Source: Variovorax sp. YR216 (GTDB lineage: Bacteria > Pseudomonadota > Gammaproteobacteria > Burkholderiales > Burkholderiaceae_C). Taken from it: a stretch of DNA of 64,000 nt. Both the position numbers and the translations under genes were made by a program. The notes beneath the pieces are model-generated. The model did no database searches and had not been told where the DNA came from. It saw only the letters and a list, made by a program, of their open reading frames with translations. Below, in pieces: positions 23,962-31,802 of the stretch; positions within the stretch are counted from its first letter, which is position 1; every line of letters starts with the position of its first letter. The DNA lies in NCBI RefSeq assembly GCF_900107745.1, contig NZ_FNRO01000015.1, positions 1 through 64,000 of the forward strand, read 5' to 3'.

Positions 23962-25031
23962 GCGTCGACGCGCAGGCCCTGGCCTTCTTCCATGCGCCCG
24001 ATCACGCACGCGGCTTCGAAGCCTTGTGCGTGGAACAACGCCAGCACCTCCTGCGCACTCTCCGGCGCACAACTCACCAGCAGACCGCCGGAGGTCTGGG
24101 GATCGGTCAGCAAGTCGCGCGCGACAACCGGCAGCGCGGCATCGAGCTGCACCTCGCTGCCGTAGCCGGCCCAGTTGCGGCCCGAAGCACCCGTCACGAA
24201 TCCATCGGCAGCCATGGCGGCGACGTCGGGCAGCAGCGGCACCTTCGCCCAGTCGATCACGGCGCACAAGCCGGCGCCACGCGCCATCTCCAGCGCATGG
24301 CCGGCCAGGCCGAAGCCGGTCACGTCGGTCAACGCATGCACGCCATCGAGTGCTGCCAGCGCGGTGCCCGGCTTGTTCAGGCGCGTGGTGTTGGCGATGA
24401 GCTGGGCATAGCCCTCGGCATCGAGCTTCTGCTTCTTGAGCGCGGCCGACAGCACGCCCACGCCAAGCGGCTTGCCGAGGATGAGCACGTCACCCGCCTT
24501 CGCATCGGCATTGCGCTTGAGGCGCTTCGGATGCACCAGCCCCATCACCACGAGCCCGTAGATAGGCTCGACCGAGTCGATGGTGTGGCCGCCCGCGATC
24601 GGAATACCCGCCTCGCGGCAGACCGCCTGGCCACCGCGAACGACCTCGCCGATCACTTCCAGCGGCAACTGGTTGACCGGCATCGCGACCAGCGCGAGCG
24701 CCATGATCGGCGTGCCGCCCATCGCGTAGACATCGCTGATCGCATTCGTCGCGGCGATGCGGCCGAAGTCGAAGGGGTCATCGACGATGGGCATGAAGAA
24801 GTCGGTGGTGGCGATCAGCGCCTGCTCGTCGTTGAGCTTGTAGACCGCCGCGTCGTCGGCGGTCTCGATGCCGACCAGCAACTCGGGCGGGATCAGGCCG
24901 CTGCCGCTCTTTTGCAGGATCTCCGAGAGCACGCCGGGCGCGATCTTGCAGCCGCAGCCGCCACCGTGGGAAAAGCTGGTGAGTCGCAGCGCGGGCGCTT
25001 CGGGCGAGGGGATGGGGCTTTGATCGTTCAT
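23958..25031 (-). CDS. selD: Selenide, water dikinase (selenophosphate synthetase), SenC of the selenoneine locus
   Basis: A 357-residue cytoplasmic enzyme that makes selenophosphate from selenide and ATP. The N-terminal loop SHGGGCGCKIAP carries the catalytic Cys26 and Lys29, equivalent to Cys17 and Lys20 of the E. coli enzyme; it is a Cys form, not a selenocysteine form. DDAAVYKLNDEQALIATTDF binds metal-ATP, and IAGGHTIDSVEPIYGL and TDPQTSGGLLVS are also typical. ATG 25029-25031 has AAGG eight bases upstream. It lies 32 bases after senB on the same strand, and no selA, selB or selU genes lie in the window. In known sen clusters this gene (senC) feeds selenophosphate to SenB. The enzyme call is firm, and the sen role follows from the neighbours. 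Confidence 0.96.
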   Translation of the reverse strand: MNDQSPIPSPEAPALRLTSFSHGGGCGCKIAPGVLSEILQKSGSGLIPPELLVGIETADDAAVYKLNDEQALIATTDFFMPIVDDPFDFGRIAATNAISDVYAMGGTPIMALALVAMPVNQLPLEVIGEVVRGGQAVCREAGIPIAGGHTIDSVEPIYGLVVMGLVHPKRLKRNADAKAGDVLILGKPLGVGVLSAALKKQKLDAEGYAQLIANTTRLNKPGTALAALDGVHALTDVTGFGLAGHALEMARGAGLCAVIDWAKVPLLPDVAAMAADGFVTGASGRNWAGYGSEVQLDAALPVVARDLLTDPQTSGGLLVSCAPESAQEVLALFHAQGFEAACVIGRMEEGQGLRVDA

Positions 25032-25063
25032 GGCGGGACCTTCTATCTGGCGTTGGCGAGGAA

Positions 25064-26023
25064 TTATGGTGGCCCCAGCAGATCGCGCAGGAGCTCGCGC
25101 ACAAGCCTGCATTCGTGTTCAGGGCGAAAGCCCGGCTCGCGCAGCGCGCACTGCGCCGACAGCCGGGCCGCGAACTCGGGCTCGGCCGCGAAGCGCTGCA
25201 TCAGGGCCGCGAGCGCTGCATCGTCGCCGACGGGAAAGCATCCCGCGTAGTCCTCGCCGAGCAGGCCGAGGTTGCCGCCGATGCGGCTGGCCAGCACCGG
25301 CACACCGGAACGCACGGCCTCGATCACCACCTGCGCGCCGCCCTCCATGCGGCTCATGTGCACAAGGGCATGGGCGCGGGCAATCCAGCGGCGCGCGGTG
25401 TCGCGTGGCAGGCCGCCGAGCCAGTGGTAGTGCGGGCACTCGGCCATGGTCCGGCGCGCCGCTTCGCCCAGCGCGGGCGTGAGCGCCTCGCCGATGTGGA
25501 CGATGCGGATGGGCGTGCCGGCAGGCAGTCGCTTCGCGGCAGCCATGAGCGTGAGCGGGTCTTTCTCTTCGCGCAGGTGACCGACCGCCACGAGTTGGAT
25601 GCCACGCGTCCCAGGCCGGTGGCGCCACGCGCTGGCTGACTGAACGATGACTCGCGCCTTGGCGCGCTCAACTGCACCGAGCCGATCCAGCGCATCGGGC
25701 TGCAGCACGACCAGTTGGCTGGCACACTGCAACGAATGCTTCGCAGATCTGTCCTCGGCGATATCCCGGTACACATCGGTGCCGGTCAGGACCAGCGCGA
25801 TCGGACAGTCCGCCCGCGCCTCGCGCAGCCGCGCGATCGCATCGGCGGAGCGGCGTGCGTGCAGCGCAATCATGGCGTCGCACACATCGCCGTCCCAGCT
25901 TCGCGCGATGCGCACTTCGGCCACGCCCGCAAGGAACCGACCCCAACGCGCTGCGGTTCGCCAGTTGCCGTTGTTGGCATCGGCCAGCGCTGGCGAAACG
26001 ATGAGGACGCGGGGCTTGCCCAT
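25064..26023 (-). CDS. senB: SenB selenosugar synthase (GT4-like glycosyltransferase)
   Basis: A 319-residue protein with the glycosyltransferase-B fold. The N-terminal Rossmann half has PRVLIVSPALADANNGNWRT (glycine-rich loop), and the C-terminal half has QLVAVGHLREEKDPLTLM and HMSRMEGGAQVVIEAVRSGV with the acidic EGGAQVVIE nucleotide-sugar site. In the characterised selenoneine pathway SenB joins selenophosphate to a UDP-sugar, forming a selenosugar. Identification rests on this fold together with the flanking selD and senA genes, which is the diagnostic sen arrangement. The start is ATG 26021-26023. The divergent senA gene begins only 37 bases away. No membrane segment is seen, so it is cytoplasmic. 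Confidence 0.9.
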   Translation of the reverse strand: MGKPRVLIVSPALADANNGNWRTAARWGRFLAGVAEVRIARSWDGDVCDAMIALHARRSADAIARLREARADCPIALVLTGTDVYRDIAEDRSAKHSLQCASQLVVLQPDALDRLGAVERAKARVIVQSASAWRHRPGTRGIQLVAVGHLREEKDPLTLMAAAKRLPAGTPIRIVHIGEALTPALGEAARRTMAECPHYHWLGGLPRDTARRWIARAHALVHMSRMEGGAQVVIEAVRSGVPVLASRIGGNLGLLGEDYAGCFPVGDDAALAALMQRFAAEPEFAARLSAQCALREPGFRPEHECRLVRELLRDLLGPP

Positions 26024-26060
26024 CGCGTCATTCTGACAGGCCGCTCCGGCGCGCAACGCC

Positions 26061-27245
26061 ATGGCTCCTGATCCGCGCACCCTCACCGGCGAGGCCCTGA
26101 CAGCCGCCCTGCGCGAAGCCCGCGCCCGCACGCGCGCCTGGACTTTCGACCTGAGCGACGCGCAATGGCAGGTGCCGCGGCAGGCGGGCGTGAATCTCCC
26201 GGCGTGGGAGCTGGCGCACCTCGCATGGTTCGGTGAGTTCTGGGTGCTGCGCGGGCCGCACACGGTCGACGGGCAAGGCCATGTGCAGGCGCAGCAGCCT
26301 GCGGCCATCGCGGGGCCCGATGCGCTGTTCGATTCCGCGCGCCTGTCGCACATCGCGCGCTGGTCGGCGCCGTTGCCCACGCGCGCCGAGCTCGACGAAC
26401 GGCTCGATGCGCAGCTCAGGGCCTGTCTCTGGGCATTGGCGCAAGCGGATGGCAGCGACGCTTCGCTGTACTTCCATCGGCTGGCGCTGTTCCACGAAGA
26501 CATGCATTGCGAGGCTTTCGCATGGCTGCGCGCGACGCTCGGCTATCCCGCGCCTTCCGGCGTGGCGCTGCCGCGAATGGTCGAAGCGCCGCCGATCGCG
26601 GTGCAAGCGACGCGGGTGGACATCGGTTGGCCCGGCGAAAGGCCAGGGTTCGCCTTCGACAACGAGTGCGCCGCACATGCGGTCGATCTGGCCGCTTACG
26701 AGATCGACGCCACGCCGGTCAGCGCCGGAAGCTACGTTCGCTTCGTCGAAGCAGGCGGCTACGACGATCCCGCCCTGTGGCCCGGCGAGGCAGGCACATG
26801 GCGCGCCGCGCAGCCGCGCCGCCATCCCGCCCGCTGGCGACGAGCCGACGACGGATGGGAAACACGCTGGTTCGACCAGTGGCGCCCGCTCGACCCGCAA
26901 CAGCCCGCGATCCACCTGAGCGCATGGGAAGCCGAGGCCTATGCGCGGTGGGCCGGCCGGCGCCTGCCCACCGCGGCCGAGTGGGAGCACGCCGCGCAGT
27001 CGCAGCGCGGCTTCGCCTGGGGCGGCAGCGTGTGGGAATGGACCGCCGACGCCTTCGCGCCCTATCCCGGCTTCGAGCCCGGGCCGTACCGGGACTACTC
27101 TGCGCCCTGGTTCGGCGACCACCGCGAGCTGCGCGGCGGTGCCTTCGCGACGCAAGCGCGGTTGCACGATGCGCGCTATCGCAACTTCTTCCAGCCCGGC
27201 CGGCACGATGTCTTCGCGGGCTTCCGCACGGCCGCCCTTCCTTAA
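26061..27245 (+). CDS. senA: SenA selenoneine synthase (EgtB-like iron enzyme)
   Basis: A 394-residue non-haem iron enzyme related to the ergothioneine synthase EgtB. The N-terminal DinB-like half supplies the iron ligands: His53 in ELAHLAWFGEF and the HxxxHxE motif HEDMHCE at residues 145-151. The C-terminal half is a formylglycine-generating-enzyme-type domain (FDNECAAHAVDLAAYEID, then GGSVWEWTADAFAP and RELRGGAF, near residues 330-365). In the known pathway SenA couples the selenosugar made by SenB to hercynine with oxygen, giving selenoneine. Hercynine needs EgtD, which is not in this window. No clear ribosome site precedes ATG 26061, so it could be leaderless. An ABC importer operon starts 13 bases downstream. 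Confidence 0.92.
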   Translation: MAPDPRTLTGEALTAALREARARTRAWTFDLSDAQWQVPRQAGVNLPAWELAHLAWFGEFWVLRGPHTVDGQGHVQAQQPAAIAGPDALFDSARLSHIARWSAPLPTRAELDERLDAQLRACLWALAQADGSDASLYFHRLALFHEDMHCEAFAWLRATLGYPAPSGVALPRMVEAPPIAVQATRVDIGWPGERPGFAFDNECAAHAVDLAAYEIDATPVSAGSYVRFVEAGGYDDPALWPGEAGTWRAAQPRRHPARWRRADDGWETRWFDQWRPLDPQQPAIHLSAWEAEAYARWAGRRLPTAAEWEHAAQSQRGFAWGGSVWEWTADAFAPYPGFEPGPYRDYSAPWFGDHRELRGGAFATQARLHDARYRNFFQPGRHDVFAGFRTAALP

Positions 27246-27258
27246 ACTCCGGAGCATC

Positions 27259-28122
27259 ATGAAAAGACGCCTCTTCCAGACCGCCCTGCTCTGCCTGTTC
27301 GGGCTGGGCGCCAGCCTCCAGCTCCATGCGCAAACCGGCACCCTGCGCGTCTCGGCCATTCCGGACGAGGCGCCGACCGAGCTGCAGCGCAAGTTCAAGC
27401 CGCTCGGCGACTACCTGAAGCAGCAGACCGGCATGGACGTGCAGTTCACGCCGGTGACCGACTACGCGGCCGTGGTCGAGGGTCTGGCCACCGGCAAGAT
27501 CGACCTCGCCTGGCTCGGCGGCTTCACTTACGTGCAAGCCAGGCTGCGCACCCAGGGCGGCGCCGTGCCGCTGGTGCAGCGCGCCGAGGACGAGGCCTTC
27601 ACCAGCAAGTTCATCGTGCCCATCGACAGCAAGGCGAAGACGCTGCAGGACCTGCGCGGCGTCACCTTCGCGTTCGGCGCGCCGTCGTCGACCTCGGGCA
27701 GCCTGATGCCGCGCCACTTCCTGCTGCAGGCCGGCATCGATCCGGACAAGGACTTCAAGACCGTCGCCTACTCGGGCGCGCACGATGCCACCGTGGCTTT
27801 CGTCGCCGCCGGCCGCGCCGAGGCCGGCGCGCTCAACGCCTCGGTGTGGGACAAGCTGGTCGAGGCCAAGAACCCCAACGTCGCGAAGGTGCGCGTGCTC
27901 GCGACCACCGCGCCGTACTACGACTACAACTGGACCGTGCGGCCCGGCCTGGATCCGGCGGTGCAGAAGAAGATCAAGGACGCATTCCTGCAGCTCGATC
28001 CGGCCAACCCGGCGCACAAGGAAATCCTCGCGCTGCAGCGGGCCTCGAAGTTCATCCCGACCCAGTCCTCGAACTACGACGGCATCGAGGCGGCAGCGCG
28101 CTCGGCCGGGCTCATCAAGTAG
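27259..28122 (+). CDS. PhnD-type ABC transporter substrate-binding protein, putative selenium oxyanion binder
   Basis: A 287-residue periplasmic binding protein of the phosphate/phosphite/phosphonate (PhnD) type. It has a signal peptide (KRRLFQTALLCLFGLGASLQ, cut near LHAQ), then the PhnD-like motifs LRVSAIPDEAPTELQRKFKP, DYAAVVEGLATGKIDLAWLG and FGAPSSTSGSLMPRHFLL; the last is the oxyanion-binding loop. The gene follows senA by 13 bases with GGAG before its ATG, so senA and the importer form one operon. Relatives next to selenium genes are annotated as putative selenate binders. Specificity for selenite or selenate instead of phosphonate is an inference from context. Confidence 0.85.
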   Translation: MKRRLFQTALLCLFGLGASLQLHAQTGTLRVSAIPDEAPTELQRKFKPLGDYLKQQTGMDVQFTPVTDYAAVVEGLATGKIDLAWLGGFTYVQARLRTQGGAVPLVQRAEDEAFTSKFIVPIDSKAKTLQDLRGVTFAFGAPSSTSGSLMPRHFLLQAGIDPDKDFKTVAYSGAHDATVAFVAAGRAEAGALNASVWDKLVEAKNPNVAKVRVLATTAPYYDYNWTVRPGLDPAVQKKIKDAFLQLDPANPAHKEILALQRASKFIPTQSSNYDGIEAAARSAGLIK

Positions 28123-28137
28123 ACGGAGGCCGCACCG

Positions 28138-28980
28138 TTGAACGCCGATGCCGCGCTGGCGCTCCACGATGTCGGCCTCGTCCACCCCAACGGGCAGCGC
28201 GCGCTGCAGGGCATCGCGCTTGCGGTGCCGCGAGGCGCGCGCGTTGCGGTGGTCGGCCCCTCGGGTGCTGGCAAGACGAGCCTGCTGCGCGTGGCCGCCA
28301 CCGCCCTGCGCGCAAGCGAGGGCCGCATCGAGCTGCTCGGCGAGCATCCTTGGCAGTTGTCCGGCGGCGCGCTGCGTACGCTGCGCGCGCGCGTCGGGCT
28401 GATCCACCAGGCCCCGCCGATCCCGCCCCGGTTGCGGGTGGTCACCGCGGTGCTGGCCGGGCGGCTCGGCCGCTGGTCGCCCTGGCGTGCGCTGGGCTCG
28501 CTGCTGGTGCCGTCCGACATCGCCGGCGCCGAGGCGGCGCTCGCGCGGCTGGATATGGCCGACCGCCTCTTCGACCGCTGCGACCGCCTCTCGGGCGGCC
28601 AGTTGCAGCGCGTGGGCATGGCACGCGTGCTCTACCAGGCGCCGGAACTGATCCTCGCCGACGAGCCTGTCTCTGCGCTCGACCCCACGCTGGCCGACAT
28701 GGCGGTGGGCGAGCTGGTGGCGCAGAGCCGGAACACCGGCGCGGCGCTGCTGGCGTCGCTGCATGCGGTGGACCTTGCCCTGAAATGGTTCGACCGGATC
28801 GTCGGCCTGCGCGGCGGCGTCGTGGTCTTCGATGCGCCGGCCGCCGAGGTCAGCCGTGCGATGCTGCAGGAGCTCTACGCGAACGAAGGCAGCCTGCTGC
28901 CGACGCAGGCGCCCAGTCATGACATCGAAGGCGCGGGGGACGCGAACCGCACCGCCCCGCGCCCGAGCGCATGCCGATGA
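28138..28980 (+). CDS. PhnC-type ABC transporter ATP-binding protein
   Basis: A 280-residue ATPase of the phosphonate-type importer family. The Walker A motif GPSGAGKTSL lies near residue 41, the Q-loop is in LIHQAPPIPPRLRVVTAVLA, the ABC signature is LSGGQLQRVGMAR near 150, Walker B is LILADEPVSALDPT, and the switch His is in LASLHAVDLAL. The insertion WSPWRALGSLL between Q-loop and signature is typical for PhnC. The start is TTG 28138, with GGAGG eight bases upstream. Its stop overlaps the first permease gene (ATGA). It powers the importer encoded by the surrounding genes. Confidence 0.92.
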   Translation: MNADAALALHDVGLVHPNGQRALQGIALAVPRGARVAVVGPSGAGKTSLLRVAATALRASEGRIELLGEHPWQLSGGALRTLRARVGLIHQAPPIPPRLRVVTAVLAGRLGRWSPWRALGSLLVPSDIAGAEAALARLDMADRLFDRCDRLSGGQLQRVGMARVLYQAPELILADEPVSALDPTLADMAVGELVAQSRNTGAALLASLHAVDLALKWFDRIVGLRGGVVVFDAPAAEVSRAMLQELYANEGSLLPTQAPSHDIEGAGDANRTAPRPSACR

Positions 28981-29807
28981 ACACGTCGGCCACGCTCCCA
29001 CGCGATCCGCTGGCCCGCCGCCGGCTCGGCTACCTGCTGGCTGCATTGGTGGTGCTGTGGCCGATGCTCGTGATCGCCGAGTTCCACCCGCAGGCGCTGT
29101 TCGCGCCGGCCACGCTGCGGGTGATGGGCGGCTTCCTCGCCGGCTTCGTGCCGCCCGCGCTCGATGCCGGCTTCCTCGGCATGCTGGCGCGCGCGACGCT
29201 GGAGACGCTCGCGATGGCGACTGCCGGCATCGCCCTCGCCTTCGCGCTCGCCGTGCCGCTCTCGTTCCTCGCCACAGAGGCGCTGTCGATCTCCCGCATC
29301 GGCCCGGGTCCCGGCCGCGCACGCGGGCAGGCGCTGCGCGTGGTGGTGCGCGCCGTGATGGCGGCCCTGCGCGCCATTCCCGAACTGGTCTGGGCGCTGG
29401 TGTTCGTGCGCGCACTGGGCCTCGGCCCCGCGGCCGGCGTGCTGGCGCTGGCGATCACCTACGGCGGCATGCTGGGCAAGGTGTACGCGGAGATCCTCGA
29501 ATCCGGCGACACGCGGCCCGCCCGCGCACTGCTCGAAGCGGGTAGCGGCCGCGTAGCCGCGCTCTGCTATGGCCTGCTGCCTTCGGCCGCGCAGGAACTC
29601 GCCTCCTATACCGTCTACCGCTGGGAATGCGCGGTGCGGGCCTCGGTGGTGATGGGCTTCGTCGGCGCGGGCGGACTGGGGCAGTTGATGGACCAGTCGA
29701 TGAAGATGCTCAATGGCGGCGAGGCAAGCAGCATCCTGATCGTGTTCCTGCTGCTGGTGCTGCTCGCGGATGCGCTGAGCGTGCAGCTGCGGAGGTGGCT
29801 GGGATGA
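28977..29807 (+). CDS. PhnE-type ABC transporter permease, first copy
   Basis: A 276-residue inner-membrane permease with six predicted helices. The binding-protein-dependent transport signature is visible as YRWECAVRASVVMGFVGAGG near residue 210, and the EAA-like cytoplasmic loop has TRPARALLEAGSGRVAALCYG. ATG 28977 overlaps the TGA of the ATPase gene; an ATG six bases earlier is also possible. Its own stop overlaps the second permease (ATGA). Two permeases are usual for PhnDCE-type systems in which the channel is a heterodimer. Confidence 0.9.
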   Translation: MNTSATLPRDPLARRRLGYLLAALVVLWPMLVIAEFHPQALFAPATLRVMGGFLAGFVPPALDAGFLGMLARATLETLAMATAGIALAFALAVPLSFLATEALSISRIGPGPGRARGQALRVVVRAVMAALRAIPELVWALVFVRALGLGPAAGVLALAITYGGMLGKVYAEILESGDTRPARALLEAGSGRVAALCYGLLPSAAQELASYTVYRWECAVRASVVMGFVGAGGLGQLMDQSMKMLNGGEASSILIVFLLLVLLADALSVQLRRWLG

Positions 29808-30583
29808 GCCCACGCGCCGCGGGGCCCTGCCTCACGTGCCTGCTCTGGACAGCCGCCATCGCGGTGGCGGTGGTGGCGAGCTTCGTGTATCTCGGCATCG
29901 ACTTCCGCGCACTGCTCGGGCGCGAGTCGCTCGCCTCGATGGGCCGTTTCGTCGCCGAGTTCTTCCCGCCCGATCTTTCCGGCCCCTTCCTCGCCAAGGT
30001 CGGCTGGGGTGCGTTGCAGACGCTGGCGGTTTCTGCGCTCGGCACGCTGCTCGCCATGCTGGGCGGCGCGGTGCTCGCGCTGCCGGCATCGGGCCGCTAC
30101 GGCACGACGCTGCGGCAGGCCGCGCGCTTCGTGCTGAACGTGCTGCGCAGCGTGCCCGAGCTGGTCTGGGCCACGCTGATGGTGCTGGCCGCCGGACTCG
30201 GCCCCTTCGCCGGGGTGCTCGCGCTGGCGCTGCACACCACGGGCGTCTTCGGGCGCCTGTTCGGCGAAACGCTGGAGAACCTGCCCAGGGCACCGGAACG
30301 CGCCCTGATCGACAGCGGCAGCGGCGCGGTCGCGGCCTTCCTGTACGGCAGTCTTCCGATGGCCTGGCACCAGTGGCTGGCCTACGGCCTGTACCGCTGG
30401 GAGATGAACATTCGCGCCGCAGCCGTGCTGGGCTTCGTCGGTGCCGGCGGGCTCGGGCAGATGCTGTACTTCCACCTCTCGCTGTTCCAGCAGGCGCAGG
30501 CCGCGACCGTGATCGGGGCGATGTTCGTGCTGGTGGTTGCGGTGGATGCGGCGAGCGCCCGCGTGCGGCGCGGGCTGGTCTAA
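29804..30583 (+). CDS. PhnE-type ABC transporter permease, second copy
   Basis: A 259-residue inner-membrane permease homologous to the preceding protein. The transport signature is YRWEMNIRAAAVLGFVGAGG near residue 195, and the EAA-like loop is APERALIDSGSGAVAAFLYG. ATG 29804 lies eight bases after GGAGG and overlaps the previous stop (ATGA), so the four transporter genes are tightly coupled to one another. It should pair with the other permease to form the channel. Its TAA overlaps the convergent hypothetical gene by four bases, which ends the sen operon. Confidence 0.9.
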   Translation: MSPRAAGPCLTCLLWTAAIAVAVVASFVYLGIDFRALLGRESLASMGRFVAEFFPPDLSGPFLAKVGWGALQTLAVSALGTLLAMLGGAVLALPASGRYGTTLRQAARFVLNVLRSVPELVWATLMVLAAGLGPFAGVLALALHTTGVFGRLFGETLENLPRAPERALIDSGSGAVAAFLYGSLPMAWHQWLAYGLYRWEMNIRAAAVLGFVGAGGLGQMLYFHLSLFQQAQAATVIGAMFVLVVAVDAASARVRRGLV

Positions 30584-30909
30584 CGCTCCGCCTTCGAACT
30601 GCGGATGCCGGCGATCTGCCCGCGCACGACCTTCCAGAAGTTCTTGCCGTCGTCCAGCAGCCGCCATGCGTTGGAGCGGTGCGCCAGCACACCGACTTCG
30701 GGGAGCACGTCCCTCAGGTTCTTGAGGCCGAGCAGCCTGGTGTACTTGCGGATGGTGGCCGGGCTGTGGATCAGGAACACCACGCGCCAACCATAGTGCC
30801 GTCCGATGAGCAGCATGCCGATGGCGCTCTCGAGATCATTCAGGTCGCCCTGAAAGCAGTCGACCGCCCGGTCCACCACCTTCATGATCTGGTCGTCAGT
30901 CATGGCCAT
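30580..30909 (-). CDS. Hypothetical cytoplasmic protein
   Basis: A 109-residue soluble protein that I do not recognise. It is mixed alpha/beta, with an acidic N-terminal helix (DQIMKVVDRAVDCFQGDLND), a hydrophobic strand (GWRVVFLIHS), and a basic helix (ATIRKYTRLLGLKNLRDVL). ATG 30907-30909 has GGAG eight bases upstream; a second ATG at 30901-30903 is close. Its 5' end overlaps the 3' end of the cytochrome b561 gene by 14 bases on the same strand, so the two are probably co-transcribed. No catalytic motif is apparent. Confidence 0.7.
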   Translation of the reverse strand: MAMTDDQIMKVVDRAVDCFQGDLNDLESAIGMLLIGRHYGWRVVFLIHSPATIRKYTRLLGLKNLRDVLPEVGVLAHRSNAWRLLDDGKNFWKVVRGQIAGIRSSKAER

Positions 30910-31441
30910 CGAATGCGCTCCGCTTGCGTCCGCTGAACATCGCCGCCACGAGGTTCTCGCGGTGGCGAATGCTGGTGAAGATCACGCCCGCGACATGCGC
31001 CGCGATCAGGCCCACGAGCGTCCATGCCGACACGCGATGCGTCTCTTCGACCCATTCGACGCCCCAGAACGCATCGGTCGTGTAGAGAAACCCGGACACG
31101 CAGACGACCGCGAGGCACGCGAGCAGCAGCAGCACCATCCATCCGCCGAGGGGGTTGTGTCCGAGGTGCCGCTCTTCCCGGCCGGCCGCGATGCGCTTCA
31201 CGTATCCGAGCACCGCGCGCGGGCCGAAGACGAAGTCCGAGAAGCGCGCGTGCCGGCTCCCGAACAGGCCCCACACGATGCGGACGACGACGATCGCAAG
31301 CGCCACATAGCCCACGCGGACGTGCAGCGCGAGCCGGCCTTCGCCGGCCCACCAGGCCAGCGCGACCGAGATCACGAGAACCCAGTGGAGGATCCGCTGC
31401 GCAGGGTCCCACACACGGACCGTGTCCCGCGGGTTCGGCAT
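30896..31441 (-). CDS. Cytochrome b561-family membrane protein
   Basis: A 181-residue dihaem cytochrome b of the b561/Ni-Fe hydrogenase cytochrome subunit type. Four helices are visible. The haem-ligand His residues lie in QRILHWVLVISVALAWWAG (helix 1), RLALHVRVGYVALAIVVVRI (helix 2), and the C-terminal helix GLIAAHVAGVIFTSIRHREN with its closing His pair. It would pass electrons across the inner membrane. It sits at the distal end of a leftward run that includes a PepSY protein, PiuC and a TonB receptor, so a role in ferric reduction is possible, which is an inference from context. Confidence 0.9.
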   Translation of the reverse strand: MPNPRDTVRVWDPAQRILHWVLVISVALAWWAGEGRLALHVRVGYVALAIVVVRIVWGLFGSRHARFSDFVFGPRAVLGYVKRIAAGREERHLGHNPLGGWMVLLLLACLAVVCVSGFLYTTDAFWGVEWVEETHRVSAWTLVGLIAAHVAGVIFTSIRHRENLVAAMFSGRKRSAFDGHD

Positions 31442-31451
31442 CAGCGCGCGC

Positions 31452-31754
31452 TCAATCGGGTTGCTTGACTTCGCCGACCTTGTCGAAGGTCTTGGGGTTG
31501 AAGAAGGCTTCGACGCGCTTGCCGCTGGCGTCGAAGCCGTACACCTCGTAGCAGCCGTTGAAGTTCTTCACCTGACGCACCTTCCAGCCTTCGCCGGTCA
31601 GCTTGCGCTGAAGCTCCATCTGGGGCTTCATCTCTTCCTTGGGAATGGCCTCGCACTTCACGCTGTCGTGATTGACGTACTGCGCTGCGGCGCCGCCCGC
31701 GAGGCAAAGGGCCAGCGCGGCAAGGCCGGTCTTGGTGATGAGGGATGCTTGCAT
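31452..31754 (-). CDS. Small exported PepSY-like protein
   Basis: A 100-residue periplasmic protein. Residues 1-24 form a signal peptide (TKTGLAALALCLAGGAAAQ, cut after AAAQ). The mature part, KLTGEGWKVRQVKNFNGCYE and GFDASGKRVEAFFNP, follows the PepSY-like alpha-beta pattern in which a helix is followed by a hairpin of short strands. It has two Cys residues that could pair. It follows cytochrome b561 by ten bases, a frequent pairing in Proteobacteria. The family is thought to modulate proteases or redox partners; no activity can be assigned. Confidence 0.8.
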   Translation of the reverse strand: MQASLITKTGLAALALCLAGGAAAQYVNHDSVKCEAIPKEEMKPQMELQRKLTGEGWKVRQVKNFNGCYEVYGFDASGKRVEAFFNPKTFDKVGEVKQPD

Positions 31755-31802
31755 GGGAATGACCTCGAAGAACTCGAAAAGAAGAAAGCCGCGCGCCGCC
31801 GC

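Noticed and set aside
25064..26503. Extended N-terminus for senB reaching across senA's start region
   Set aside because: The extra 160 residues would lie opposite the senA coding sequence and have no fold; the GT-B domain begins at the ATG 26021-26023.
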